From UMGS172 sp045637775 (GTDB taxonomy: Bacteria; Bacillota; Clostridia; Oscillospirales; Acutalibacteraceae): DNA of 64,000 bases. The position numbers and the translations under genes are program-made. Below, one piece after another: positions 16,932 to 26,175 of this stretch. The notes under the pieces are model-generated. The model ran no database searches, had not been told where the DNA came from, and worked only from the letters and a program-made list of their open reading frames with translations. Numbering within the stretch: position 1 is the stretch's first letter; each line of letters opens with the position of its first letter. The stretch lies in contig JAZUAC010000042.1 in NCBI GenBank assembly GCA_045637775.1, positions 91,904-155,903 of the forward strand, written 5' to 3'.

Positions 16932-19900
16932 ATGAAAAAGAAAGCTATTTTAAGAATCATTTCTTCCTGTTTATCAATAATGATGTTGTTCACAATGTTG
17001 CCGCTGAATGCTATTGCACTTGACAACGGCAGTATTGCAGTGCCTAACGGTAATACCGATTTAACACCTGAACCTACCGTTATCGGTGATTTGGGTGAGT
17101 CTGAAAAAGAAACCTTGGAATATGATGTTTGGGACGGTACCGTTGCAACCGGTTTGGTGGGTAAAGGTAATGAGGATGATCCGTACTTGATATCCAACGG
17201 TGCCGAGCTCATGTATATTGCGTACTCGGTAAACAGTGAGAACGGATATCGGGATTTTGAAGATAAATACTTCGAATTGGCAAACAACATCGATATGGAT
17301 ATGTTTGGCTCAAACAGTGATAAAACTTGGATCCCTATCGGTGTATTCCATATGTTCAAAGGTCATTTTGACGGTAACGGTCACGAAATAATCAATCTTA
17401 ATATTCAGTTTAATGGTGAGTATAAGGGCAGTTATACTGCGTATATTGGTTTCTTTGGATTTATTTATGGCGGCAGTGTTAAAAATCTTGGTATAAGGAA
17501 TTATAAGATCGATCAAAATTATGACCGTGATACCGAAATAGGTGCTATTGCGGCAAGAATCGGCGGTGAGGCATTTGTTGAAAACTGCTATGCTGTCGGT
17601 GAAATCGGCGCAACCTTTAAAGACTCGAACCCTGTGACTCGCGGTAGTGGTACAACTCATAAATATACATCAGTGCCGGACACTTTGAGCAACAAGAACA
17701 ATGCTCCTAGCGATAATCCTCCTGTCCGCGGTGAGGGTGTTATAATCGACCTTACAAACGCATCCTCGGTTGTCAATAAGACCATGACAATCGGCGGTGA
17801 TGTCAGTGCAGTCAGAATCATTGGCAGACCCGGTATTACATACACAGGATTCAATATTGTTGTTTCAAGTCATGAGTATTTTTCACTTTTGATTGAGCTT
17901 GATAATGCTATAATTAAAGGAAATTCGGCAAACGGAACTATTTATTGCGATAATGGACGCGATATATTTATTTCGTCAATAGGCGGTACAAGCAAAATTA
18001 TTGCGGCCGACGGAGCTTCGGCTGTTAATGTAAAGAATTCTGATGTGACTATATTGGGCACGGCTGATTTGGAAATTATAGGCGGTCGAGGATTGGATGG
18101 CACTGCGCTTGGACAAAGTGGTAAAAGTGGTAATTCAGCAATTATATGTCAGCAGATGAATATTGACATAGATGGATCCTTTACTGCCCAAGGTGGTAAT
18201 GGCGGTAACGGTGCACAGGGTCTTCAGGGTGAGACCGGTAGGACTAACTATACTTTTTATTGGGTTGAAGATGTCCATAGTTTTTTTGGACACATTCAAA
18301 CTATCCACCGATATAATCAAGCATTTAAAGGTGGTATCGGTGAAATCGGTGGTAACGGCGGAATCGGCGGTTTGCCCATCAGTTGTACGGATATGTCAGC
18401 TAAAAATGGTACAATAAAATTAGTTTTTGGTGACGGCGGTAATGGCGGTAAGGGCGGTACAGGCGGTACAGGCGGCGCAGGTGCAAATTACTCCGGAGAA
18501 AAAACAGGCTTTTCTTTTCTTAAATGTTACGATCCGGGTCAAGGCGGTGATGCTGGTGATGGTGGTGTCGGCGGATACGGCGGCGTTTCGGTAACTGCGC
18601 AGTATATCATTGATTATGATAACATTACAGTAGTCGGTGGTAAAAACGGTAGCGGTGGTGCACCCGGTGATGCAGGTACTCCCGGAAAGGGCGGTTTAGG
18701 CGGTAAAACCACCGGACCTGCGAATGAACACAGTGCCGATGATGCATCGCCCGGCGGTCCCGGTAATGTTGGTGTTTATGGTACTGTTCCTACCGTTCCC
18801 TTAAGAAGTATTACATACACTCAAGATTTGTCAAAAATTGTAGATGCAAACCTTACAAGAGCTTCACTTAAGGTTGGCGGTCTTGTTTGTGCTATTCAGA
18901 ACGGTTATTGGGAAGACGAAGTTGCTTCATACGTCAAAAACAGTGCTTCCGTTGTAAACGATTTGTCTGCGGACGGTGCTATTAACCTTAAATACAACTA
19001 TAATACTGTTCGTTTGGGTCAGTTTGCCCAAAGTAATAGCGGCGAAGTTATCAACAGTATTGTTACATATTACGATAACGGAGTTTTAAAGAGATACGAT
19101 AACTCAACATGGTTCTCGCATGAAAACCACGGTTACGATTTCTCAAAATATCCGATAGGATTATTAAACGACTCTACCGATGAAATAGGCTTGGTATATA
19201 ATAATGACGGTATTTCGACCGAGAACACATATATGCAAAGCTGTGCTGTTATCGATTATATCGGCGAAACCGAAGATGTAGTTATTCCGAATTATGTTTT
19301 CGGCGGTAGATTTATCAACTCAGTCACCGCTATCAGAGGTCGTGAATATACTTCCGAAAAAGACCCCAAATTAAAGCATTACGGTGCATTTGAAGGTAGT
19401 GAATATGCCGAAAAAATTACGGTTGGTGCAAATGTTGAGAAGATAGGCGACTATGCTTTTGCCGAATGTAAAGACCTCGAAACTGTTGTTTTAGGTGATA
19501 AGGTTTCTTTAATAGGCTGCAAATTGTTCTATAATTGTAACGATCTTGAAAGTATTACAATCGGTGCATCGTTGACCAAGATTCCTGAACTTGAAAATGG
19601 AGAAACTCTCTTTGGTATAGATAAGTCTAACTCTAATTTAAGAGAGTATATTGTTTCTGACGGTAATGCAAAATTCAGTTCGGAAAACGGTATTCTTTAT
19701 GAGAATTTTAAGGTTTTGGACGATAACTTAAAGGTTGCCGTTATTGATGTGCCCAGGCGTGCTGAATTCACCAATTCTACATATTCACCCTCAAGCTATA
19801 TCGTCAGAATTTATCCTTATGCGTTCTCGTTTAACACAAATCTCGAAAAGGTTCATTTGGATTATATAAGAGAGGTTGGAACCGGAGCGTTCTCATACTG

Positions 19901-22900
19901 CAGCGCACTCAAAGAGGTTGTATTCGGTGAGCTTACCGAAACCGACGAAACTATAACGATACTTGATGTTGAATATCCGAAAGCAACCGAAAAATACTCA
20001 ACCTTTGTCGGTACAAGTGCTTTTGAAAACTGTAGTAACTTGCAAAAGGTTAACCTCGATTCAAGTGCACTTACCAAGATAGGATCAAAAGCATTTTATA
20101 ACTGTGCTACGGCTGAAAATGCTCAACCTATGTCTATTTCATTGGGCAAATACATCAGCATGCTGAGTGCTACCGAAGATGAACTGAAAAACAATGTTCA
20201 GTATACAACCGAGGAACTGTTGTCAAGGAGCTTTGCGAGTGCGTTTAAAGAAGCAAAGGTTCGTGAGTTTGTTGTTCATGAAAATAATGCAACTTTCAAG
20301 TCGATAAACGGTGTTTTGTTCTACCGTTCGGATGAAAAAGTAGAGGGTAGTGACAAAAAGGTGCTTTGGCTTGCGGCTTATCCGAGAAACGCTGTAGCCG
20401 AAAATTATTCATTGATAAACGAGACTGATAACAAATATGTTGTTATATATGTTTCGCCCGAGGCGTTCAGCGGTGCAGTGAATTTGAAGACTCTCACGGT
20501 CGGTAACGGTGTTACTCAGATTGGACGCGAGGCATTTACCAACCTAACATCGTTGCACACATTGAACATCGGAAAAGATGTAATTGTTCTTGGCGGTGAT
20601 AATACCGTAGAAAACCTTTTTGATGGTTGCGGCGCTTTACAGAAAATATGTGTTGACGCAGAAAACACTAAATTTTCCGATGTTGACGGTGTATTGTTCG
20701 ATAAGACTCAGGAAATGCTTATCAAATATCCCGAAGCTAAACCGGGTAGGGAATATACAACTCCGTATTCGGTAACTGTAATAAACGATAAAGCTTTTAT
20801 GGGAAACAATTTGCTCAGTCAGATTACTATATCAAATAAAATTGAGAGTGTCGGCGATTATGCTTTCTATAATTGTCCAAACCTTTCATTTATCTATTTT
20901 GAAAAAGGCGATGCTCCGTTTGATACTGCTAAAGAGATTAAATCAAGCAATGCATTCTATACCACAAACTCAAGAGTTGTTGTTGCCTTTGGTGATTCTG
21001 TTGAAAATGAAAAGTGGAAGCTATTAAGCACTGATGAAGCTAACGAAACCTATTATTCAGAGATTGCTACTACTGACGGTAAACATCCTAGAATGTTCAG
21101 GGTTTCGGAATATACCGCACGCCCAACCAATGTTGGTAATAACGGATATTATGCAGTTGTGGTGCTTGATAAAAACGGCGACCGTCTGAACAATATCAAT
21201 GTCGCTATTGGTGAGGAACAAAGAATCAATACCATTAACGGTATTTCGATGTTCTATAATTTACCGTTCGATCAGTCGTACTTCTTAAAGGTGTTTGATA
21301 ACCAGGGCGAATATTTCCCGTTTGAAAATGCAGAGTTTTACCTTGATAAGGAAACCTGCATCACATACATCACGTTGAGCAAAGTGCCGACCGTTTCGGG
21401 TGTTAATGTTGATTATAATGTTGACGCAGCAGATAAGATCAAAGAGATTTTGACCGATGAGGCTGAAGCACTGATAGTCGGTGACGGACATAAGGTTGTC
21501 GATATCAACAGTGAAACCGCAAAAATAAACACCTGCTTTACAAATAGCTTTAATGTTCGTGTTAACTGCGGTATGGATTTGGGTGTTACAATCAAAGGTT
21601 TCCATGTTATTCAGAACGGCAAGACAGTTAAGGCTGTTGAGGACGCAAATATTCTTGCATCAATGGTTACATATAAATCGGACGGCGGCAAGCGTTTTGC
21701 TGAGGTTTACTTTAATCTCGAGACCAAGAACCTTGAATTGGAACAGGATGTATATATTGTTGTTGATTTCTCGGATGAAAGTACTGTAAAGACTAAGCTT
21801 AATATCCATATTTTTGAACTCAATTTCTATAATGTTGATTTGTTGTGGTTCAAAAACGGATTGAACCTTGAGATTTCTGATGAGTTGAGAAATGTTCTCA
21901 AAGGTTTTGGACAGGAGCTTACCATTGTTCCTAAGCCTGACGGACCGATTGAAATTGGTGTTAAAGTTGAACCCGATTCATTTAAAGTGGCTCTTAGCTA
22001 CGGTGATGAAATAGGCAAAAAGGACGAGGAAGAAAAGAAAAAGACTCTTTCTGACCAATGGGCAGAGTTCCGCGATGCGTTCAAATATAATAAAAAGAAC
22101 CCGGTTAGAGCTTCCGAAAAGCTGAACGAGGGTAAACCTCAATTCAGCATAGAAGGATTTGTTGATTTCAAGTATAAGGGCTTGGATGAAAACGGAATCA
22201 AGGATTATCAGGTTGATGCAGGTATTTCGGGCTCTATCAGCTTTGAATACAACTTTGGAACAACCGTAACCTTTGTTGTCGTACCTGTTCGAATTGAATG
22301 CAAGGCTGCGGCAGGCGGTGAGTTGTCTTACACCCTTACCTTTGATCGCGAGGCTGAACAGTTTATTTCGGATAATTGGGCTTTTGAACTCAAGGGTGAA
22401 CTGAATGTCAGTGCAGGTGTTGGCTGCAAACTTGTTTCGATTGGCGTTTACGGCAGTGCCGAAATGGTATTTGCATTGAATATCTTGCCGGAGTTCAATA
22501 TTGAAAAATGGACTTTGACGGGAGATGTTGGAGCCTATTTCAAATACAACGGACTGTTCATTAAGTATAAAGCAACATGGTCGTTGTTAAAGGGTCTCGG
22601 AATTGATGCTACCTGGGTCATTTACGAGAACGGCGATTGGTGGTTTGAGTCAAACGGACAGGTTGCTGCCGTTTCCGAGGTGTCGTTGGCATCTGCAATG
22701 TTCGATGAATCAGCTTATGAAATTGCTCCAAGTGCATTTGACCCGGAGGTTATGACATTCTCCTTGAGAGGCATTGAGGAAGAAGAGGAAAATGCCTATT
22801 CGGGCATTGATCCCAAAATGATTCGGGTTGGCGACCTTGTTTATATCGTATACCAGGATGATTTGAATGGATATAGCGATAAATACGATGAGTATAACTA

Positions 22901-25900
22901 CCAGAAGATCGTTTATCAAATCTATAACACTAAGGACTGTTCGTTCTCAGAGGTTTACGTGCTTGATGATAACGGTTATGCCGACGGTGCTTACGAGGTT
23001 TATTATGACGGCAAGGATGCAGTTGTTGTTTATACTCAGGTTAACAAAAAGCTGACATCTGATAATATTGAGGATATGGCAGGGTATGTCGGCTCTATGG
23101 AGGTCAAAACTGCAGTTTTGAAAAAGGGTGCATTTGTACCTGCCAAGAACTGTCTCACATCGGATAAGTATTATGATATGAACCTTCGTGTGGGCAAGAT
23201 AAACGGCAAAATCACTGCTATTTGGGTACAAAATACCGAAAATACCATGTTTGGTACCACCGATACCAACGGTATGTCTGTTTGGTACAGTGCTTATGAC
23301 AACGGTATTTGGAGTAAGCCCCAATGCTTAAACTCGGGAATTAACACTATTACCGATATTGAGATTGGTTCCGACGGTGTTGTGTACATCACCGATACCA
23401 ATAACGATTTGACAACGGTTGGAACTGATAAAATAACAGAAGGCTATGATGACCGTTTGATCACGGTTCTTGATTTGAACGGTAATGTCACTTTTGCCAC
23501 TGTTGAAGAGGCTGCTTACCATGATGTTTCGTATTTTGCCGATGAAATAGTGTATTATATTGGCAATAATCTGTACTCGATTGATACCGATTATGATACC
23601 GTCAGTGCTTATTTTGAAGAGGCGATAGCTGAGTTGCCTGAGGATTATACCGTTCTTTGCGATTCCTATGGCAACATTAAGGCAATACTGTTTGTTGATT
23701 CGGTAACCTATGGTGAAGAAAACAAGGCAAACGGTTCTAATGTTTTTGCTATTTTCTGTGACGGTAATAAATGGGGTAAACCTATTCAGTTGACCGAATT
23801 TGGCGAGGGCTATTATGTATCGGCATTTGATGCAGTTGATTTCGGTAATGAGATGTTGTTGTCGGTTTTGCTGTCGGAGGTTGAGTTTACCGATGAAGCA
23901 AGCTATGAACTTAATAATTATTCGTCGGTCAACCGATTTGATACAATGTGGGTTGAATATCCGACAGATTGTGTATTGGGTGAGATCGAGTTTGATTACA
24001 AGTCTGTTGTACCTGACAGTGAAACAACACTTATGGTTTCTGTTACCAATAACAGTTATCTTACCTTGAAGAGTGCTCCTGTTGCGGTTTCAAGAAATGG
24101 CAAGACCGTTTACGATACTGTAATAACAGATTTCTTTGACGGTGACGGAAACATACTTGAAAACGGTTTGCTTTCGGGCGAAACCGGCTATGTTAAGGTC
24201 AAGTTCAATGTCGGTAAAGAGGGTACATCTAAAAATGAACTTTCTTATACCGTTAATTTCAACGGTCAAGCAAAAGATGTGCAGCTTTGGTACAGTGACC
24301 TTGCTGTTTATGGAAAGCAGATTGTGATTGGCAATACCTATCACGTTGTTGTGCGTGTTACAAATGACGGATATGTTCCTGCTAAGGGTGTAATTAAAGC
24401 TACACTCAACAATGTTGAGTTAGATATTGATCTTGTTACCGATGAACTGAAATTCGGCGAGTCACAATACTTTACCATTCCGCTTGAAAACACTCTTGTC
24501 GGTGATGGAAGTGATTTGGTTATAATCAGTGTTGTTGCAGATATGGTTGATAATGAGTATTTGAAGAGTAATAATGATGCAAAAATCAATATTGCGACCG
24601 ATGAGCTTCTTAATGTATCTGCCGATTCGGCTGATGTATGGCTGTCCGATACTGCTGCAACTATTGACCGTTCAAAGCTTAGTGATAAGACGGTGCTGTT
24701 TGAGGAAAAATATTCACTCGAATCGGTTACCGTTAACGGCGCAAATGTTGGCAATGAGTTGTATTCAATCAGTGGAAACGCCGTCACACTGAAGGCAGAG
24801 GCTATCGCCAACAAGTACGGCAACGGAATCTACACTGTTGAATTTATGTTTACAGACGGTTCTTGCGATTCTCAGGGAAATACCGTTTACAGATATGCTA
24901 AGCTTACCTTGAAGCTAACTCAAACCTTTACAGTTTCCTTTGTTGTTGATGGTGTTGTGATTGAATCTCAAATTCTTGAGGCAGGTGCAGTTCCTTCTTT
25001 CAATGGCGAACCTGTAAAGCAGGGTGATGCACGGTATTCCTATAAATTCGATCATTGGGATAAAGATTTTACACCCGTATATAGCGATGTAACATACACT
25101 GCATGGTTTGTGATGTTTACCAACCGCTATACTGTATCGTTTATAGTTGATGGAACGGTCTATTCTGCAGAATATGATTACGGTACTATTCCTGAATATA
25201 CCGGCAGCGTTGAAAAGCCTGCCGATGACAAGTATAGTTATCGTTTTAATGGTTGGGATAAAGAAATTTCTGCAGTGACCGAGAATGTAACCTATACTGC
25301 ACAGTTTGAGGGTGTTTTGTTGGGTCGCGCTACTGTTACCAATAGCGAGTTCAAAACTGCTTGGGGATGTGAATTCTTTACAACCATTTCGCTTGAAAAT
25401 GTCCGCCATATGACCGATACAACCATTACTATTTATTATGACAGAGAACTTGTGGAATTAAGTGCATTCTCTATGCACAGCAATGTTACTTTCGTACAAA
25501 TGGGTGACGGAGCTGTCACATTCCATATTGACGGTCTTAAAGACGGTGTAAATGCCAATGTTGCAAATCTTACCTTTGTAACAAAAAAGGATGCGCCGTT
25601 TGGTAGTTGGAACTTCCTTAAGGCGGTTTCTGAAGAGAATATCACCAATAATTTCAGTGCGTTGACTATTTGCCAAATGGGCGATGTTAACATGGACGGT
25701 TTTGTTAACACAATTGACGCCGCGATGGTTCAAATGTATACAGTCGGAAAAATCGGACTTACCGATATTCAGAAGATTTATGCAAACGTTAACGGTGATT
25801 ATAATGTGGACGGTACTGTTAAAATCAATAATATCGATGCTGCTATGATTCAACAGTATGCGGTCAAAAAGCTGGAAATGTTGGGTGTTCCAACTGTGTG

Positions 25901-25901
25901 A
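16932..25901 (+). CDS. Giant secreted multidomain protein with C-terminal dockerin
   Basis: This is a 2989-residue extracellular protein. Visible regions in order: signal peptide (about 1-28); GLUG-like repeat region (about 65-200, with FDGNGHEI); Gly-rich low-complexity region (about 390-615) of GGNGG-type repeats; BspA-type leucine-rich repeats (about 770-1350, with AFxxC/LxxVxL patterns); a carboxypeptidase-regulatory-like beta module (about 1400-1490); long beta-rich regions of unknown type (about 1500-2400); a CARDB-like module (about 2450-2560); two InlB B-repeat-like modules (about 2665-2795); a cohesin-like beta-sandwich (about 2796-2913); and a dockerin (about 2915-2983). No sortase motif or membrane anchor ends it, so attachment by dockerin-cohesin docking is inferred. 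GAGAGGGG precedes ATG 16932. The role may be host or glycan adhesion; no catalytic domain was recognised. Confidence 0.85.
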   Translation: MKKKAILRIISSCLSIMMLFTMLPLNAIALDNGSIAVPNGNTDLTPEPTVIGDLGESEKETLEYDVWDGTVATGLVGKGNEDDPYLISNGAELMYIAYSVNSENGYRDFEDKYFELANNIDMDMFGSNSDKTWIPIGVFHMFKGHFDGNGHEIINLNIQFNGEYKGSYTAYIGFFGFIYGGSVKNLGIRNYKIDQNYDRDTEIGAIAARIGGEAFVENCYAVGEIGATFKDSNPVTRGSGTTHKYTSVPDTLSNKNNAPSDNPPVRGEGVIIDLTNASSVVNKTMTIGGDVSAVRIIGRPGITYTGFNIVVSSHEYFSLLIELDNAIIKGNSANGTIYCDNGRDIFISSIGGTSKIIAADGASAVNVKNSDVTILGTADLEIIGGRGLDGTALGQSGKSGNSAIICQQMNIDIDGSFTAQGGNGGNGAQGLQGETGRTNYTFYWVEDVHSFFGHIQTIHRYNQAFKGGIGEIGGNGGIGGLPISCTDMSAKNGTIKLVFGDGGNGGKGGTGGTGGAGANYSGEKTGFSFLKCYDPGQGGDAGDGGVGGYGGVSVTAQYIIDYDNITVVGGKNGSGGAPGDAGTPGKGGLGGKTTGPANEHSADDASPGGPGNVGVYGTVPTVPLRSITYTQDLSKIVDANLTRASLKVGGLVCAIQNGYWEDEVASYVKNSASVVNDLSADGAINLKYNYNTVRLGQFAQSNSGEVINSIVTYYDNGVLKRYDNSTWFSHENHGYDFSKYPIGLLNDSTDEIGLVYNNDGISTENTYMQSCAVIDYIGETEDVVIPNYVFGGRFINSVTAIRGREYTSEKDPKLKHYGAFEGSEYAEKITVGANVEKIGDYAFAECKDLETVVLGDKVSLIGCKLFYNCNDLESITIGASLTKIPELENGETLFGIDKSNSNLREYIVSDGNAKFSSENGILYENFKVLDDNLKVAVIDVPRRAEFTNSTYSPSSYIVRIYPYAFSFNTNLEKVHLDYIREVGTGAFSYCSALKEVVFGELTETDETITILDVEYPKATEKYSTFVGTSAFENCSNLQKVNLDSSALTKIGSKAFYNCATAENAQPMSISLGKYISMLSATEDELKNNVQYTTEELLSRSFASAFKEAKVREFVVHENNATFKSINGVLFYRSDEKVEGSDKKVLWLAAYPRNAVAENYSLINETDNKYVVIYVSPEAFSGAVNLKTLTVGNGVTQIGREAFTNLTSLHTLNIGKDVIVLGGDNTVENLFDGCGALQKICVDAENTKFSDVDGVLFDKTQEMLIKYPEAKPGREYTTPYSVTVINDKAFMGNNLLSQITISNKIESVGDYAFYNCPNLSFIYFEKGDAPFDTAKEIKSSNAFYTTNSRVVVAFGDSVENEKWKLLSTDEANETYYSEIATTDGKHPRMFRVSEYTARPTNVGNNGYYAVVVLDKNGDRLNNINVAIGEEQRINTINGISMFYNLPFDQSYFLKVFDNQGEYFPFENAEFYLDKETCITYITLSKVPTVSGVNVDYNVDAADKIKEILTDEAEALIVGDGHKVVDINSETAKINTCFTNSFNVRVNCGMDLGVTIKGFHVIQNGKTVKAVEDANILASMVTYKSDGGKRFAEVYFNLETKNLELEQDVYIVVDFSDESTVKTKLNIHIFELNFYNVDLLWFKNGLNLEISDELRNVLKGFGQELTIVPKPDGPIEIGVKVEPDSFKVALSYGDEIGKKDEEEKKKTLSDQWAEFRDAFKYNKKNPVRASEKLNEGKPQFSIEGFVDFKYKGLDENGIKDYQVDAGISGSISFEYNFGTTVTFVVVPVRIECKAAAGGELSYTLTFDREAEQFISDNWAFELKGELNVSAGVGCKLVSIGVYGSAEMVFALNILPEFNIEKWTLTGDVGAYFKYNGLFIKYKATWSLLKGLGIDATWVIYENGDWWFESNGQVAAVSEVSLASAMFDESAYEIAPSAFDPEVMTFSLRGIEEEEENAYSGIDPKMIRVGDLVYIVYQDDLNGYSDKYDEYNYQKIVYQIYNTKDCSFSEVYVLDDNGYADGAYEVYYDGKDAVVVYTQVNKKLTSDNIEDMAGYVGSMEVKTAVLKKGAFVPAKNCLTSDKYYDMNLRVGKINGKITAIWVQNTENTMFGTTDTNGMSVWYSAYDNGIWSKPQCLNSGINTITDIEIGSDGVVYITDTNNDLTTVGTDKITEGYDDRLITVLDLNGNVTFATVEEAAYHDVSYFADEIVYYIGNNLYSIDTDYDTVSAYFEEAIAELPEDYTVLCDSYGNIKAILFVDSVTYGEENKANGSNVFAIFCDGNKWGKPIQLTEFGEGYYVSAFDAVDFGNEMLLSVLLSEVEFTDEASYELNNYSSVNRFDTMWVEYPTDCVLGEIEFDYKSVVPDSETTLMVSVTNNSYLTLKSAPVAVSRNGKTVYDTVITDFFDGDGNILENGLLSGETGYVKVKFNVGKEGTSKNELSYTVNFNGQAKDVQLWYSDLAVYGKQIVIGNTYHVVVRVTNDGYVPAKGVIKATLNNVELDIDLVTDELKFGESQYFTIPLENTLVGDGSDLVIISVVADMVDNEYLKSNNDAKINIATDELLNVSADSADVWLSDTAATIDRSKLSDKTVLFEEKYSLESVTVNGANVGNELYSISGNAVTLKAEAIANKYGNGIYTVEFMFTDGSCDSQGNTVYRYAKLTLKLTQTFTVSFVVDGVVIESQILEAGAVPSFNGEPVKQGDARYSYKFDHWDKDFTPVYSDVTYTAWFVMFTNRYTVSFIVDGTVYSAEYDYGTIPEYTGSVEKPADDKYSYRFNGWDKEISAVTENVTYTAQFEGVLLGRATVTNSEFKTAWGCEFFTTISLENVRHMTDTTITIYYDRELVELSAFSMHSNVTFVQMGDGAVTFHIDGLKDGVNANVANLTFVTKKDAPFGSWNFLKAVSEENITNNFSALTICQMGDVNMDGFVNTIDAAMVQMYTVGKIGLTDIQKIYANVNGDYNVDGTVKINNIDAAMIQQYAVKKLEMLGVPTV

Positions 25902-25925
25902 AACCGGTTATCTCAATAATATTGC

Positions 25926-25962
25926 AAAAAGTGGCGGCGTTTTAAACGTCGCCACTTTTGTT
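25926..25962 (+). terminator. Terminator after the giant dockerin gene
   Basis: A GC-rich stem (AAAGTGGCGGCGTT / AACGTCGCCACTTT with one G-T pair) is followed by T-rich sequence. Confidence 0.85.
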
Positions 25963-26069
25963 GTGGCTTTCAAGTGTGGAAATAAACCTCCGGTTCTGCC
26001 GGGGGCTTGATTTATGTGTCGGGTTAGTAATTTTTGAGCTGTGCTCAGTTATGTTTTGTGTTAAAAACA

Positions 26070-26098
26070 TTGCAAATCAATTGCGGGCATGGTACAAT
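26070..26098 (+). promoter_or_regulatory. Promoter of the FtsX-type ABC transporter
   Basis: TTGCAA at 26070-26075 and TACAAT at 26093-26098 are 17 bases apart. The leader to ATG 26176 is about 70 bases. Confidence 0.6.
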
Positions 26099-26175
26099 AA
26101 ATTTGTTATATAGATTATATCGATTTCAAGCATGGTTGTTTATATATTCTGTAATTTCTTTGCTTTGAGGGGAAT

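Noticed and set aside
18170..18780. Gly-rich repeat region as a CRISPR or minisatellite array
   Set aside because: The DNA repeats are irregular GGCGGT-type codons in frame with one protein, without constant spacers.
16932..25901. Giant gene as a non-ribosomal peptide or polyketide synthase
   Set aside because: The signal peptide, Gly-rich and leucine-rich repeats, InlB repeats and dockerin show an extracellular structural protein; no carrier or adenylation motifs are present.
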